NCBI GenBank assembly: GCA_963676725.1
Contig: OY781463.1
Location: forward strand, 3,596,001 to 3,660,000
Reading direction: 5' to 3'
Source of the DNA: G963662905 sp963676725
Lineage (GTDB): Bacteria > Bacteroidota > Bacteroidia > Bacteroidales > WRLA01
Length of the DNA stretch: 64,000 bases
Below the pieces are notes generated by a model. The model was not told the DNA's origin, did no database searches, and was given only the letters and a program-made list of their open reading frames with translations. The stretch's first letter is position 1. Each line of letters begins with the position of its first letter. Below, in pieces: positions 8,916 to 18,783 of the stretch. Both the position numbers and the translations under genes were made by a program.

Positions 8916-11900
8916 ATGACACAAAATCAGGAAAAATACAGCCCGAAACATCATATCAGAATAGTTACAGCAGCTGCTCTTTTTGACGGACATGATGCTG
9001 CCATAAACATCATGAGGCGCATATTACAAGCAACCGGCGCGGAGGTAATTCATCTGGGACATAACCGCTCTGTTGATGAAATAGTACGTTGTGCCATTCA
9101 GGAAGATGCCCATGCCATTGCACTCACAAGCTATCAAGGCGGACATCTCGAATACCTGAAATATATGTACGATCTCCTGAACGACAATGGAGCAGGACAT
9201 ATTAAAATATTTGCCGGGGGCGGGGGTGTTATTCTTCCTGATGAAATCAAAGAATTGCACGATTATGGCATTCACCGCATCTTTTCCCCGGATGACGGTC
9301 GTGAATTTGGCTTGCAAGGCATGATCAATATGGTTCTTGAGGCCTGCGATTATCCCATGGAAAATCAATCAATCCCGAATTTAGAAGATCTGGTAGCCGG
9401 CAAGCACAGCAGTATTGCACGTTTCATTAGCCTCGCAGAAAACAATCCGGACAGCATCGGTCCATTGCTTGAAGAAATGCATCAAAAAGCCTGTAATGAG
9501 GAAGTTCCTGTTTTGGGGATAACGGGCACTGGCGGATCGGGAAAGAGCTCCACTATTGATGAACTCGTCCTTCGTTTTACGCGCGATTTCCCGAATAAAA
9601 AAATTGGGATTTTATCGGTTGATCCATCACGACGAAAAAGTGGGGGAGCATTGCTGGGCGACCGTATACGAATGAACGCCATTCACAAGGAAGGTGTTTA
9701 TATGCGTTCACTTGCAACACGCCAATCTAATCTGGCCTTATCGAAGCATATTAAAGAAGCTCTGTGCATTTTAAAATCGGCCAATTTCGATTTTATCATA
9801 CTCGAAACCAGCGGCATTGGACAAAGCGACACGGAAATCACCGACCATAGCGACCTCAGCATGTATATTATGACGCCGGAATTTGGCGCACCATCGCAAT
9901 TGGAAAAAATTGATATGCTTGATTTCGCTGATGTAATCGCCATTAATAAATCCGACAAACGTGGTGCTGAAGACGCATTAAGGCATGTGCGAAAACAATA
10001 CAGCCGCAATCATAATCTTTGGTCTACAAGCCCAGAGGATTTGCCCATTGTTTCCACCATTGCTTCTCGTTTTAACGATGATGGAACCAACAAACTCTAC
10101 ATTCTTCTTCTCCAAAAGCTCAAGGAAAAAACAGGTATTGCCTTTATTCCGGATTCCGGGCTTTCCAATACAAGCAATAAAAGCTATACGATTATCCCAC
10201 CAGAGCGCGTGCGATATCTCTCTGAAATCAGCGAAAAAATCAGGGAATACAATGCGTGGGTGCAAAAACAATCGGCGCTTACATCACGTTGGCAGGCTTT
10301 AGAAAGCAGCAAACGCGAAATGGATGATGATGTAAAGGAAAAGCTCCATCAAAAATCCGAAGAAATTAAAAAGCAAATTAATCCGGACAATCTGGAAATC
10401 CTGAAAAATTGGCCGGAAACCCTAAAAAAATATAAAGCCGATGAATTCATCTATCAGGTGAGAGGAAAAGACATTAAGGTGGAAACCTTTACGACAAGCC
10501 TTTCGCATACTAAAATCCCAAAAATCAGTTTACCACGGCATCGCGATATGGGAGAAATTTTACGTTGGAACCTTCAAGAAAATGTTCCCGGACAATTTCC
10601 ATATGCTGCGGGGGTTTTCCCATTCAAACGTGAAAATGAAGACCCAACGCGTATGTTTGCCGGCGAAGGCGGACCCGAACGCACCAACCAGCGCTTTCAT
10701 TATGTCTCGAAAGGAATGCCCGCCATTCGACTTTCCACGGCCTTCGATTCTGTAACACTTTATGGTGAAGATCCCGATCGTAGGCCTGATATTTATGGCA
10801 AAATTGGAAATTCAGGCGTATCTATTGCCTGCCTCGACGATGCAAAAAAACTCTATTCCGGTTTCGACCTATGCGCAAAAAACACTTCAGTTTCCATGAC
10901 CATCAACGGTCCCGCTCCAACAATGATGGCATATTTCCTGAATGCAGCGATTGACCAGCAATGCGAAATCTATATCAAAGAGCATCAGATGGAACAGCTT
11001 GTCGAAGAAAAACTCAAGGAAAAATACGATCAAAAAAACATCCAACGCCCTGCATATCAAGGGAAATTACCAAACGGGCATAATGGTTTAGGATTAATGC
11101 TCTTAGGGCTTACAGGGGATGAAATTTTGGGAAAAGATATTTATGCCCGCATCAAGAAAGAAAGCATGAGCATGGTTCGTGGAACGGTGCAGGCAGATAT
11201 TTTAAAAGAAGACCAGGCACAAAACACCTGCATTTTCAGCGTCGATTTTTCCCTAAAACTAATGGGCGATGTGCAGCAATATTTCATCGACAATAGCATA
11301 CAAAATTTTTACTCTGTCAGCATCAGTGGCTACCATATTGCCGAGGCAGGCGCGAATCCAATAACACAATTGGCTTTTACTTTGGCCAATGGCTTTACTT
11401 ATGTGGAGTATTATCGCTCACGCGGAATGAATGTGGATGATTTTGCCCCAAATTTCTCTTTCTTTTTCTCCAATGGCATTGATGCCGAATATGCAGTAAT
11501 TGGCCGAGTTGCCCGCATCATATGGGCGAAAGCCATGAAACAGCTTTATGGTGCAAGCGGTCGATCACAAAAACTGAAATATCATATCCAAACCTCGGGA
11601 CGCTCATTACATGCCCAAGAAATCGACTTCAACGATATTCGCACAACACTTCAGGCATTGTATGCCATTTACGACAATTGTAACTCCCTGCACACCAATG
11701 CATATGATGAAGCAATCACCACACCAACCGAAGAATCTGTACGCCGGGCAATGGCCATTCAAATGATTATTAACCACGAACTTGGTATGGCAAAAAATCA
11801 AAACCCATTGCAAGGCTCCTATATTATTGAAGAACTTACCGAGCTGGTAGAAGAAGCAGTACTCCTTGAATTTGATCGCATTACAGATCGTGGTGGCGTT

Positions 11901-12278
11901 CCCGGTGCGATGGAAACGATGTATCAACGCAGCCGCATACAAGAAGAATCCATGTATTATGAGCATCTGAAAAACAATGGCGAATTACCAATCATGGGTG
12001 TCAATACTTTTCTTTCTTCCAAAGGATCGCCAACGATAATCCCCGGCGAAGTAATTCGGGCAACAAGCACAGAAAAAGAGTATCAGATTACTATGCTGAC
12101 GGAACAGCATAAAGCTCATGAGGAAGAAGCTAAGCAGCAATTGAACACACTCACGGCAGGGGCTTTAAAGAATGAAAATTTATTTGAGCACCTGATGAAT
12201 GCAGCAAAATCATGCAGTATCGGGCAATTGACGCAAGCATTATTTGAAGTAGGCGGCCAATACCGTAGAAATATGTAA
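8916..12278 (+). CDS. icmF: Fused isobutyryl-CoA mutase (B12 domain, G-protein chaperone and mutase)
   Basis: A 1120-residue enzyme that interconverts isobutyryl-CoA and n-butyryl-CoA with adenosylcobalamin. Three parts are visible. The B12-binding domain (about 15-150) has DGHDAAI with axial-ligand His26 and the GGGG-containing strand FAGGGGVILPDE. The MeaB-like GTPase (about 195-450) has P-loop GTGGSGKSS near 204 and NKSD near 343. The TIM-barrel mutase (about 560-1100) includes RMFAGEGGPERTNQRF, SVSMTINGPAPTMMA and HIQTSGRSLHAQE. The linked domain order and length fit IcmF rather than split methylmalonyl-CoA mutase. ATG 8916 is chosen because the earlier in-frame start at 8862 overlaps the upstream gene and lacks homology-like sequence. 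It should feed valine carbon into the butyrate pathway encoded downstream. Confidence 0.93.
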   Translation: MTQNQEKYSPKHHIRIVTAAALFDGHDAAINIMRRILQATGAEVIHLGHNRSVDEIVRCAIQEDAHAIALTSYQGGHLEYLKYMYDLLNDNGAGHIKIFAGGGGVILPDEIKELHDYGIHRIFSPDDGREFGLQGMINMVLEACDYPMENQSIPNLEDLVAGKHSSIARFISLAENNPDSIGPLLEEMHQKACNEEVPVLGITGTGGSGKSSTIDELVLRFTRDFPNKKIGILSVDPSRRKSGGALLGDRIRMNAIHKEGVYMRSLATRQSNLALSKHIKEALCILKSANFDFIILETSGIGQSDTEITDHSDLSMYIMTPEFGAPSQLEKIDMLDFADVIAINKSDKRGAEDALRHVRKQYSRNHNLWSTSPEDLPIVSTIASRFNDDGTNKLYILLLQKLKEKTGIAFIPDSGLSNTSNKSYTIIPPERVRYLSEISEKIREYNAWVQKQSALTSRWQALESSKREMDDDVKEKLHQKSEEIKKQINPDNLEILKNWPETLKKYKADEFIYQVRGKDIKVETFTTSLSHTKIPKISLPRHRDMGEILRWNLQENVPGQFPYAAGVFPFKRENEDPTRMFAGEGGPERTNQRFHYVSKGMPAIRLSTAFDSVTLYGEDPDRRPDIYGKIGNSGVSIACLDDAKKLYSGFDLCAKNTSVSMTINGPAPTMMAYFLNAAIDQQCEIYIKEHQMEQLVEEKLKEKYDQKNIQRPAYQGKLPNGHNGLGLMLLGLTGDEILGKDIYARIKKESMSMVRGTVQADILKEDQAQNTCIFSVDFSLKLMGDVQQYFIDNSIQNFYSVSISGYHIAEAGANPITQLAFTLANGFTYVEYYRSRGMNVDDFAPNFSFFFSNGIDAEYAVIGRVARIIWAKAMKQLYGASGRSQKLKYHIQTSGRSLHAQEIDFNDIRTTLQALYAIYDNCNSLHTNAYDEAITTPTEESVRRAMAIQMIINHELGMAKNQNPLQGSYIIEELTELVEEAVLLEFDRITDRGGVPGAMETMYQRSRIQEESMYYEHLKNNGELPIMGVNTFLSSKGSPTIIPGEVIRATSTEKEYQITMLTEQHKAHEEEAKQQLNTLTAGALKNENLFEHLMNAAKSCSIGQLTQALFEVGGQYRRNM

Positions 12279-12347
12279 ACAAAACCGCCCAAACAACTGT
12301 TATATAAGTGATAAGCAAAGAATAAAAAACCCAATAAACAATACACT

Positions 12348-13955
12348 TTGTACCGAATAAAAAGCAAAACACAAACAGATTCTGCCCAATTTAATAGAAA
12401 TAAAGCCGCATTTGCTGAACTGATGCAGACCTATAAAGAAAGGCTTTCGATTGTGCAGAAAGGCGGATCAGAGCATACTGTTGAAAAGCACAAAAAACGC
12501 GGGAAGCTATTGGCACGAGAACGCATCGATTTGCTACTAGACCCCAACACCCCTTTTATGGAGTTGAGTCCATTGGCAGCCTGGAACATCAAAAACAATG
12601 CATTTCCTTCGGCAGGAATCGTTACGGGAATTGGTGTTGTTCACGGTCAAGAAGTTATGATTATCGCCAATGATGCGACAGTAAAAGGCGGCACCTATAT
12701 GGAGCAAACCATAAGAAAACATGTGCGTGCTCAGGAAATTGCCTTAGAAAACCATTTGCCTACGATTTATATGGTCGACTCGGGCGGCGCTTTTCTTCCC
12801 GATCAAGCAAAAGTCTTTCCTGACCAACATGATTTTGGACGCTTTTTTTATAATCAAGCGCGACTTTCTGCATTAGGTGTGCCACAAATTGCCATTGTGA
12901 TGGGTTCTTGCACTGCCGGCGGAGCCTATGTTCCTGCAATGAGCGATGAAACCATTATCGTGAAAAATCAAGGGACAATTTTCATTGGGGGACCGCCATT
13001 GGTAAAAGCAGCAACAGGCGAAGAGGTCTCTGCTGAAGAACTGGGCGGCGCTGATGTGCATACATCCATATCCGGTACAGCCGATCATTTTGCAGAAGAC
13101 GATAAACACGCCATTCAAATCTGCAGGAATATTCTGGAAACTGTGCAAATTCCCGATAAACAAAGGCTGAACACGATCCCTGTTGAAGAACCTATTTATG
13201 ATGCTTCAGAACTTTATGGATTGGCACCAATTGATTTAAAAAAGCCCATTGACGCCCGTGAGATTATTGCTCGCATTGTGGATGGCAGTCGCTTTCAAGA
13301 ATTTAAAGCTCGCTACGCACCCACAATTGTTACAGGATTTGCCCATATCATGGGAATGCCTGTGGGAATTATCGCAAACAATGGCGTTCTTTTCTCAGAA
13401 TCAGCACTCAAAGGAGCACATTTTGTTCAATTATGTACTTCACGAAAAATACCGCTTATATTTTTACAAAATATCACGGGATTTATTGTGGGCAAAGAAT
13501 ATGAGCATAAAGGCATTGCACGTGATGGCGCAAAAATGGTGCATGCCGTTGCGAATGCAGGCGTTCCGAAATTTACTGTTGTTTTTGGAGGTTCGTTTGG
13601 CGCAGGAAATTACGCTATGGCAGGTCGCGCCTATGATCCACGCTTTCTGTTTATGTGGCCCAACGCGAAAATCAGCGTGATGGGTGGAGAACAGGCTGCC
13701 GATGTTCTGATCACCGTAAAAAAAGATCAGCTCGCCTCAAAAGGCGTCGAATTGAAAGAAGAAGATGCTGAAAAACTACGAGAGGAAATCCATAGCAAAT
13801 ATGCAGAAGAAGGCTCCGCCTATTATAGCACAGCGCGCATCTGGGATGATGGCATTATCGATCCGGCAGACACACGTAAAATATTGGCAATGAGTATTGC
13901 TGCATCTTTAAATAAGAAGTTCGACGAGCATAAATACGGTGTTTTCCGTATGTAA
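12348..13955 (+). CDS. mccB: Methylcrotonyl-CoA carboxylase, carboxyltransferase (beta) subunit
   Basis: A 535-residue carboxyltransferase that moves CO2 from biotin to 3-methylcrotonyl-CoA in leucine breakdown. Both crotonase-like halves are present. Marks typical of MCC-beta rather than propionyl-CoA carboxylase are VDSGGAFLPDQAKVFPD, GSCTAGGAYVPAMSDE, GGPPLVKAATGE and LGGADVHTSISG. No ATG gives a full-length N terminus; the frame opens with TTG at 12348, and the first internal ATG (12423) would cut into the conserved N-terminal helix, so TTG is probably the real start. The partner alpha subunit lies at 15185, separated by a repeat element and the hydratase gene. Confidence 0.92.
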   Translation: MYRIKSKTQTDSAQFNRNKAAFAELMQTYKERLSIVQKGGSEHTVEKHKKRGKLLARERIDLLLDPNTPFMELSPLAAWNIKNNAFPSAGIVTGIGVVHGQEVMIIANDATVKGGTYMEQTIRKHVRAQEIALENHLPTIYMVDSGGAFLPDQAKVFPDQHDFGRFFYNQARLSALGVPQIAIVMGSCTAGGAYVPAMSDETIIVKNQGTIFIGGPPLVKAATGEEVSAEELGGADVHTSISGTADHFAEDDKHAIQICRNILETVQIPDKQRLNTIPVEEPIYDASELYGLAPIDLKKPIDAREIIARIVDGSRFQEFKARYAPTIVTGFAHIMGMPVGIIANNGVLFSESALKGAHFVQLCTSRKIPLIFLQNITGFIVGKEYEHKGIARDGAKMVHAVANAGVPKFTVVFGGSFGAGNYAMAGRAYDPRFLFMWPNAKISVMGGEQAADVLITVKKDQLASKGVELKEEDAEKLREEIHSKYAEEGSAYYSTARIWDDGIIDPADTRKILAMSIAASLNKKFDEHKYGVFRM

Positions 13956-14017
13956 AAAACAATCGTTCTTCTCCTTCAAGATTGAAAAAAGATAATGGGG
14001 TACACAATTGAGGAATT

Positions 14018-14317
14018 AAGCTGAGGAATTAAATTAAGCATATTTCTATGAATGTTGTTTTAGATTTCTCCCTCGGTCATTTTAGTAATTTAACGATTGT
14101 TATATCTCAAAAAAAGAATATAAAGCACTGTAATTTAGAATAATGACCTCAGTCGAAAAGACAAGATGGTGAAATATTGGGAGATAAAAGGGACGCGCGG
14201 ACATATTTATTTTAAAATTATTGCGTCCGCGCGTCCCTTTTATCTATTTCCGAGCGAATCCTGTCCTTTCGAGCAAAGGATCGAAACGAAGTGAAGATCC
14301 TGCGGGAGAAATCTAAA
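14018..14317 (+). repeat. MITE-like 300-bp element, copy 1
   Basis: A non-coding element that fills most of the 433-base gap between mccB and the hydratase gene. It has near-terminal inverted repeats TTTAGATTTCTCCC (from 14059) and GGGAGAAATCTAAA (14304-14317), an outer flank AAGCTGAGGAAT, and a central hairpin with perfect 20-bp arms at 14183-14202 and 14225-14244. A second copy of equal length lies inverted at 63341-63640. No transposase is encoded, so it would have to be moved in trans. Confidence 0.85.
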
Positions 14318-14388
14318 TATCAATATAACAACCGATTAGAATTAATATTTTTTGAACACTTTAAAAAAAATCATAAAAACAAAAAACA

Positions 14389-15198
14389 GTGAGCTATAGA
14401 ACAATCGAAATATCCATCGAAAACGGACTGGCATCCCTAATGCTCAACAGGCCGGAAAAGCATAATGCCTTAAATGCAGAAATGATTGAGGAATTAAGCA
14501 TTGCTTTTCAAAATCTTTCGGCTATGGATGAGGTACGCGCCATTATTCTCTCCGGAAAAGGGAAAAGTTTTTGTGCCGGTGCAGACCTCAATTATATGAA
14601 AAATGCTGCCGTCATGAGCAGGGAAGAAAGCATAGACGACAGTTTGAAACTCGCCTCTCTATTTAAATTAATGTATCGCTGTGAGAAACCTTTGATTGCC
14701 CTTGTGCATGGCTCAGCCTATGGTGGTGCAAATGGTTTATATGCTGTTGCCGATATCGTTTTGGCTGCCGAAAATACTGTTTTTTCATTCAGCGAAGTGC
14801 GCCTCGGCATTGCCCCCGCAGTGATTGCTCCCTATATCGTAAAACGAACAGGCGCCTCGGCAGCAATGGAGCTGATGATTACGGCCAAACGATTTGATGC
14901 ACAAGAAGCAAAAAATATTGGCCTGATTAATCATGCTCTTCCACAAAACGAATTGATAGCAGAAGCTGATCAAATCATTGCTCAACTTTTTAAAGGAGCA
15001 CCGAAGGCCATATCAGCAACGAAGAAGCTAATTCGAAAAATCACTGATAAAGAGGATATTTCAGAACTACAAAAATATACAGCAGCATTAATCGCTGATT
15101 TGCGCCGTTCTGAGGAAGGTCAGGAAGGGATGAATGCATTCCTCGAAAAACGTAAGCCCAATTGGCAAAACCAAAGCAACGAAGATGAAACTCTTTAA
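14389..15198 (+). CDS. liuC: Methylglutaconyl-CoA hydratase (enoyl-CoA hydratase family)
   Basis: A 269-residue crotonase-fold protein. The oxyanion-hole motifs are CAGADLNYMKN and GSAYGGANGLYAVADIVLA. The second motif has GGANGL where ordinary crotonases have GGGxEL, the pattern of methylglutaconyl-CoA hydratases such as LiuC/AUH-like enzymes. FSEVRLGIAPAVIAPYI supplies the second acidic residue. It would hydrate 3-methylglutaconyl-CoA to HMG-CoA. The start is GTG at 14389; no upstream ATG is in frame before stops. Its 3' end overlaps mccA by 14 bases, and the substrate assignment rests mainly on lying between the two MCC subunit genes. Confidence 0.82.
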   Translation: MSYRTIEISIENGLASLMLNRPEKHNALNAEMIEELSIAFQNLSAMDEVRAIILSGKGKSFCAGADLNYMKNAAVMSREESIDDSLKLASLFKLMYRCEKPLIALVHGSAYGGANGLYAVADIVLAAENTVFSFSEVRLGIAPAVIAPYIVKRTGASAAMELMITAKRFDAQEAKNIGLINHALPQNELIAEADQIIAQLFKGAPKAISATKKLIRKITDKEDISELQKYTAALIADLRRSEEGQEGMNAFLEKRKPNWQNQSNEDETL

Positions 15199-17176
15199 TA
15201 AAATACTAATTGCAAACCGAGGGGAAATTGCCCGAAGGATTATCCGTACAGCCAAAGCGATGAACATAAGCTCTGTGGCTATTTATTCGGATCAGGATGC
15301 TGATGCGCTCTATGTAAAGGAAGCTGATGAAGCCATTCACCTTCCGGGAGATGAGCTTTCCGAGACCTATCTCCATATCGAAAGCATTATCGCGGCAGCA
15401 AAAAAAAGCGGGGCAGACGCACTGCATCCCGGTTATGGATTTCTGGCTGAAAACGCTGATTTCGCCGAAGCCTGTAGTAAAAACGGGATTACATTTATTG
15501 GTCCCGAAGCGCAAGCCATCAGGCAAATGGGGCATAAAACTGCGGCACGCCTCTTTGCTGAAAAAGCAGGCCTCCCGCTAAGCAAAGGCATCACAGGAGA
15601 TTCAGCAACTTTGCTTGAAAAAGCGAAAGAAATCCCCTTCCCTGTTTTAGTAAAAGCAGCAGCAGGTGGCGGAGGCAAAGGCATGCGTATTGTTCATGAT
15701 CCGAAAGATTTACCCGAAATTCTTGAAGCAACCAAACGCGAGGCCCTCTCCTATTTCGGCAATGGCGAAGTATATATCGAACAATACATTATAAATCCAC
15801 GACATATTGAAGTTCAGGTGATTGGCGATAAAAACGGGCATTATATCCATCTTTTTGAACGCGAATGCAGCCTGCAAAGACGCTACCAAAAAATTATTGA
15901 AGAAAGTCCTTCACCAAGCCTGACTCCTGAAGTGCGGGAAAAAATGTGTGGGGATGCTGTTCAACTTATTGCACAAATGAAGTATTCCAATGCAGGAACC
16001 ATTGAATTTCTCGTTGATGAGCAATTGAATTATTATTTCCTTGAAATGAATACGCGCATTCAGGTTGAGCACCCTGTTACAGAGATGGTTACAGGCATTG
16101 ATATTGTTCGACAACAAATTCTTGCTGCTGCCGGATTTGATCTGGAAATCAAGCAGGAAGACATCAGTCAAAACGGTCATGCGATTGAATGCCGCATCTA
16201 CGCAGAAGAACCGGAAGAAGAATTTAGGCCTTCCCCCGGTAAAATGAGCCTCTATCATGAACCAAATGGAAATGATTTACGCATCGACACGGCCTATAAT
16301 GCTGCCGGAGAAGTCTCTGCTGCCTTCGATCCAATGATTGCAAAAATGGTGGTTCATGGGAAATCGCGAACCGAAGCCTTGGAAAAATCAGTTCATTTCC
16401 TGCATGATTATGCGATTCATGGCATCAAACATAATATTCCATATCTGATTTATCTACTTCATGATGAGTCTTTTAGAAAAAACAATATTCATACACGTTT
16501 TTGCGATATTCATCTGAACGAATATATTGCATATCAAAAACAGCAAGCCATAAGCATTGAAGCGATTGCTGCCTTTTTGCTATTAAGCATGGATCAAAAC
16601 AAAGATTCTAAATCGCCTGGCGAGAACTCTGTGTGGCAACAAATTGGATACTGGCGGCAAAATATGTTTCCCTCGATTGAGCTTAATCAAAAAAATATTG
16701 AGATTGAAATTGTTAACAATACAAGCAATCGCCTAAGCTTGCGCTATCAAAACGAGAATTATGAAATCACAAGGAAAAAGCAAGTACAAAACATTCTGGA
16801 ATTTGATCTGAATGGAGTCGACACAAGGGTATATATTTCCTGGATTAATCCTGCACAGGCAGAAATAAGCTTTAAGGGACAAAAATATACAGCGCACCGA
16901 AAAGATATTTTAATCGAAGCAGAATTTAGCGATGATGCAGCCCTAACCAATAGTGATCCCGGCAATATTACAAGTCCCATGCCCGGAAAAGTCATTGATG
17001 TTTTTATCTCAAAAAATCAAGAAATTAAAGAAGGAGAGCCATTGCTAATTGTTGAAGCCATGAAAATGGAAAACACCATCCGCTCTGCCATGGACGGCAT
17101 TGTTGAGGAAGTGAATATCGAAAAAGGACAGGCTGTGGGAACAAGCGAAATCATGGTTAAAATCAAAGCATTATGA
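15185..17176 (+). CDS. mccA: Methylcrotonyl-CoA carboxylase, biotin carboxylase/BCCP (alpha) subunit
   Basis: A 663-residue biotin-dependent subunit. The biotin carboxylase part (1-450) opens KILIANRGEIARRI, has the ATP-grasp glycine loop AAAGGGGKGMRIV and the active-site stretch MNTRIQVEHPVTEM. A BT-like linker follows, and the carrier domain ends the protein with EAMKMEN, biotin on Lys627. ATG 15185 is taken because an earlier in-frame ATG (15134) lies inside the hydratase gene and precedes the conserved N terminus. The four-base overlap with the lyase gene (ATGA) shows tight coupling. Together with mccB it makes the MCC complex. Confidence 0.92.
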   Translation: MKLFNKILIANRGEIARRIIRTAKAMNISSVAIYSDQDADALYVKEADEAIHLPGDELSETYLHIESIIAAAKKSGADALHPGYGFLAENADFAEACSKNGITFIGPEAQAIRQMGHKTAARLFAEKAGLPLSKGITGDSATLLEKAKEIPFPVLVKAAAGGGGKGMRIVHDPKDLPEILEATKREALSYFGNGEVYIEQYIINPRHIEVQVIGDKNGHYIHLFERECSLQRRYQKIIEESPSPSLTPEVREKMCGDAVQLIAQMKYSNAGTIEFLVDEQLNYYFLEMNTRIQVEHPVTEMVTGIDIVRQQILAAAGFDLEIKQEDISQNGHAIECRIYAEEPEEEFRPSPGKMSLYHEPNGNDLRIDTAYNAAGEVSAAFDPMIAKMVVHGKSRTEALEKSVHFLHDYAIHGIKHNIPYLIYLLHDESFRKNNIHTRFCDIHLNEYIAYQKQQAISIEAIAAFLLLSMDQNKDSKSPGENSVWQQIGYWRQNMFPSIELNQKNIEIEIVNNTSNRLSLRYQNENYEITRKKQVQNILEFDLNGVDTRVYISWINPAQAEISFKGQKYTAHRKDILIEAEFSDDAALTNSDPGNITSPMPGKVIDVFISKNQEIKEGEPLLIVEAMKMENTIRSAMDGIVEEVNIEKGQAVGTSEIMVKIKAL

Positions 17177-18051
17177 TGCATATTATTGAATCGCCGCGTG
17201 ATGCCATGCAGGGTTATGGCCCCTTTATCTCGAGTGCGGAGAAAGCCCGATATCTCAATCAAATTCTTCAGGCAAATTTTGATATTGTTGATATCGGCAG
17301 TTTTGTAAGCCCAAGGGCAATCCCACAACTTCGCGATACTGAGGAAGTATATCATTCTTTGGATCTCCGCAGCAGCAAAAGTAAATTGATGGCCATTGTC
17401 GCCAATGAACGCGGCGCCAGAGCAGCCGCAAACCTCAGCGAAATTACTTATATAGGATTGCCCCTCTCAACTTCCGAAGAATTCCTCAGGCGTAATATCA
17501 ATACCAACAGAACAAATTCCCTAAAGCGCGCCGCTGCAATTAAAAATATTTGCGAACAAAAAGGGAAAAAGCTAATCCTTTATATTTCAATGGCTTTTGG
17601 GAGCCCTTATGGCGAAGAATGGTCCTTTGACGATTTAATGAAAGGCAGCCAACAATTTATTGAGCTTGGCATTGATTTTATTAATTATTCCGATACAATA
17701 GGCATTGGACGGCCTGAGCAAATCTCTGCTGTCTTTAGGGAAAGTAAAATCCTTTGGCCGGATATTCGTTTTGGCCTCCACCTTCATATGCGCAATAATC
17801 AGTGGAAACCACATATCGAAGCCGCTTGGAACGAAGGCTGCCGATGGTATGACGGTGTTTTAAGTGGTTTGGGCGGCTGCCCGATGACAGGTCATGGACT
17901 GATTGGGAATCTCCCCACAAAAAACCTAATTGATTTTGCAGAGGAAGGCCATATCGACCATCAAATCAATACCAATGCTTTAATTGGAATTGAAAAAATC
18001 GAGAAAGAAATTTTTAGCACCCACGGTATTACACCCCTTGAAACAGAGTAG
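17173..18051 (+). CDS. HMG-CoA lyase-like enzyme with altered active-site residues
   Basis: A 292-residue DRE-TIM barrel, the normal size of HMG-CoA lyase, which splits HMG-CoA to acetyl-CoA and acetoacetate. It keeps the mobile-loop cysteine and asparagine (GGCPMTGHGLIGN) and the metal-binding HLH pair. However, the usual PRDGLQ reads PRDAMQ, the catalytic glutamate in the VEATSFVSP-type strand reads VDIGSFVSP, and the late glutamate of the loop is Lys. Position directly after mccA (four-base overlap) points to the leucine pathway. The family is certain, but full activity is less so. It contrasts with the second paralog at 19533, which has lost the loop cysteine. Confidence 0.8.
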   Translation: MMHIIESPRDAMQGYGPFISSAEKARYLNQILQANFDIVDIGSFVSPRAIPQLRDTEEVYHSLDLRSSKSKLMAIVANERGARAAANLSEITYIGLPLSTSEEFLRRNINTNRTNSLKRAAAIKNICEQKGKKLILYISMAFGSPYGEEWSFDDLMKGSQQFIELGIDFINYSDTIGIGRPEQISAVFRESKILWPDIRFGLHLHMRNNQWKPHIEAAWNEGCRWYDGVLSGLGGCPMTGHGLIGNLPTKNLIDFAEEGHIDHQINTNALIGIEKIEKEIFSTHGITPLETE

Positions 18052-18081
18052 TAACAGTAGAACAACGCAAAAACAACATAT

Positions 18082-18771
18082 ATGAACAAAGTAGTAAAAA
18101 ACGCACAAGAAGCCATTGCCGGATTAAAAGACGGCATGAGCCTGATGTTTGGCGGATTTGGCCTGGCAGGCATTCCCGAGAACAGCATTCAGGCGATTTA
18201 CGAAGCCGGAACAAAAGAGCTGACTTGCATCAGCAATAATGCAGGCGTAGATAATTTTGGTTTGGGCATGTTGCTCAGAAAGCATCAAATTAAAAAAATG
18301 ATGTCGAGCTATATAGGTGAAAACAAGGAGTTTGAGCGTCAGCTGATGGCTGGCGAAGTTGAAGTAGACCTTATTCCACAGGGCACTCTGGCAGAGCGTA
18401 TTCGCGCCGGTGGCATGGGCATTCCCGCATTCTATGTCCCAGCAGGATACGGCACTGAAGTAGCTGAAGGCAAGGAAGTTCGTGAGTTTCATGGCAAAAT
18501 GCACATTATGGAATATGGCCTTCGGGCAGACTTTGGTATCGTAAAAGCATGGAAAGGCGATACAAATGGCAATCTGATTTTCAGGCATACCGCCAATAAT
18601 TACAATAATATGATTGCTGCGGCAGGACGTATTACGATTGCTGAAGTTGAAGAGCTGGTTCCTGCCGGCAGCTTGGATCCAAATCAGGTGCATACGCCGG
18701 GAATTTTTGTTCAAAGAATTTTTCAAGGCAGTAATTATGAGAAAAGAATTGAATTTAAAACCACACGCTAA
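18082..18771 (+). CDS. 3-oxoacid CoA-transferase subunit A
   Basis: A 229-residue class I CoA-transferase alpha subunit. The glycine-rich stretch MFGGFGLAGIPEN and the ending YEKRIEFKTTR are typical of ScoA/AtoD-type subunits. It pairs with the next gene 12 bases downstream. The pair moves CoA between acetoacetate and a donor. In this setting the donor could be succinyl-CoA, or butyryl-CoA as in butyryl-CoA:acetoacetate CoA-transferases of amino-acid fermenters; the sequence alone does not decide. Acetoacetate would come from the HMG-CoA lyase step just upstream. Confidence 0.88.
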   Translation: MNKVVKNAQEAIAGLKDGMSLMFGGFGLAGIPENSIQAIYEAGTKELTCISNNAGVDNFGLGMLLRKHQIKKMMSSYIGENKEFERQLMAGEVEVDLIPQGTLAERIRAGGMGIPAFYVPAGYGTEVAEGKEVREFHGKMHIMEYGLRADFGIVKAWKGDTNGNLIFRHTANNYNNMIAAAGRITIAEVEELVPAGSLDPNQVHTPGIFVQRIFQGSNYEKRIEFKTTR

Positions 18772-18783
18772 GCAACAAACATT

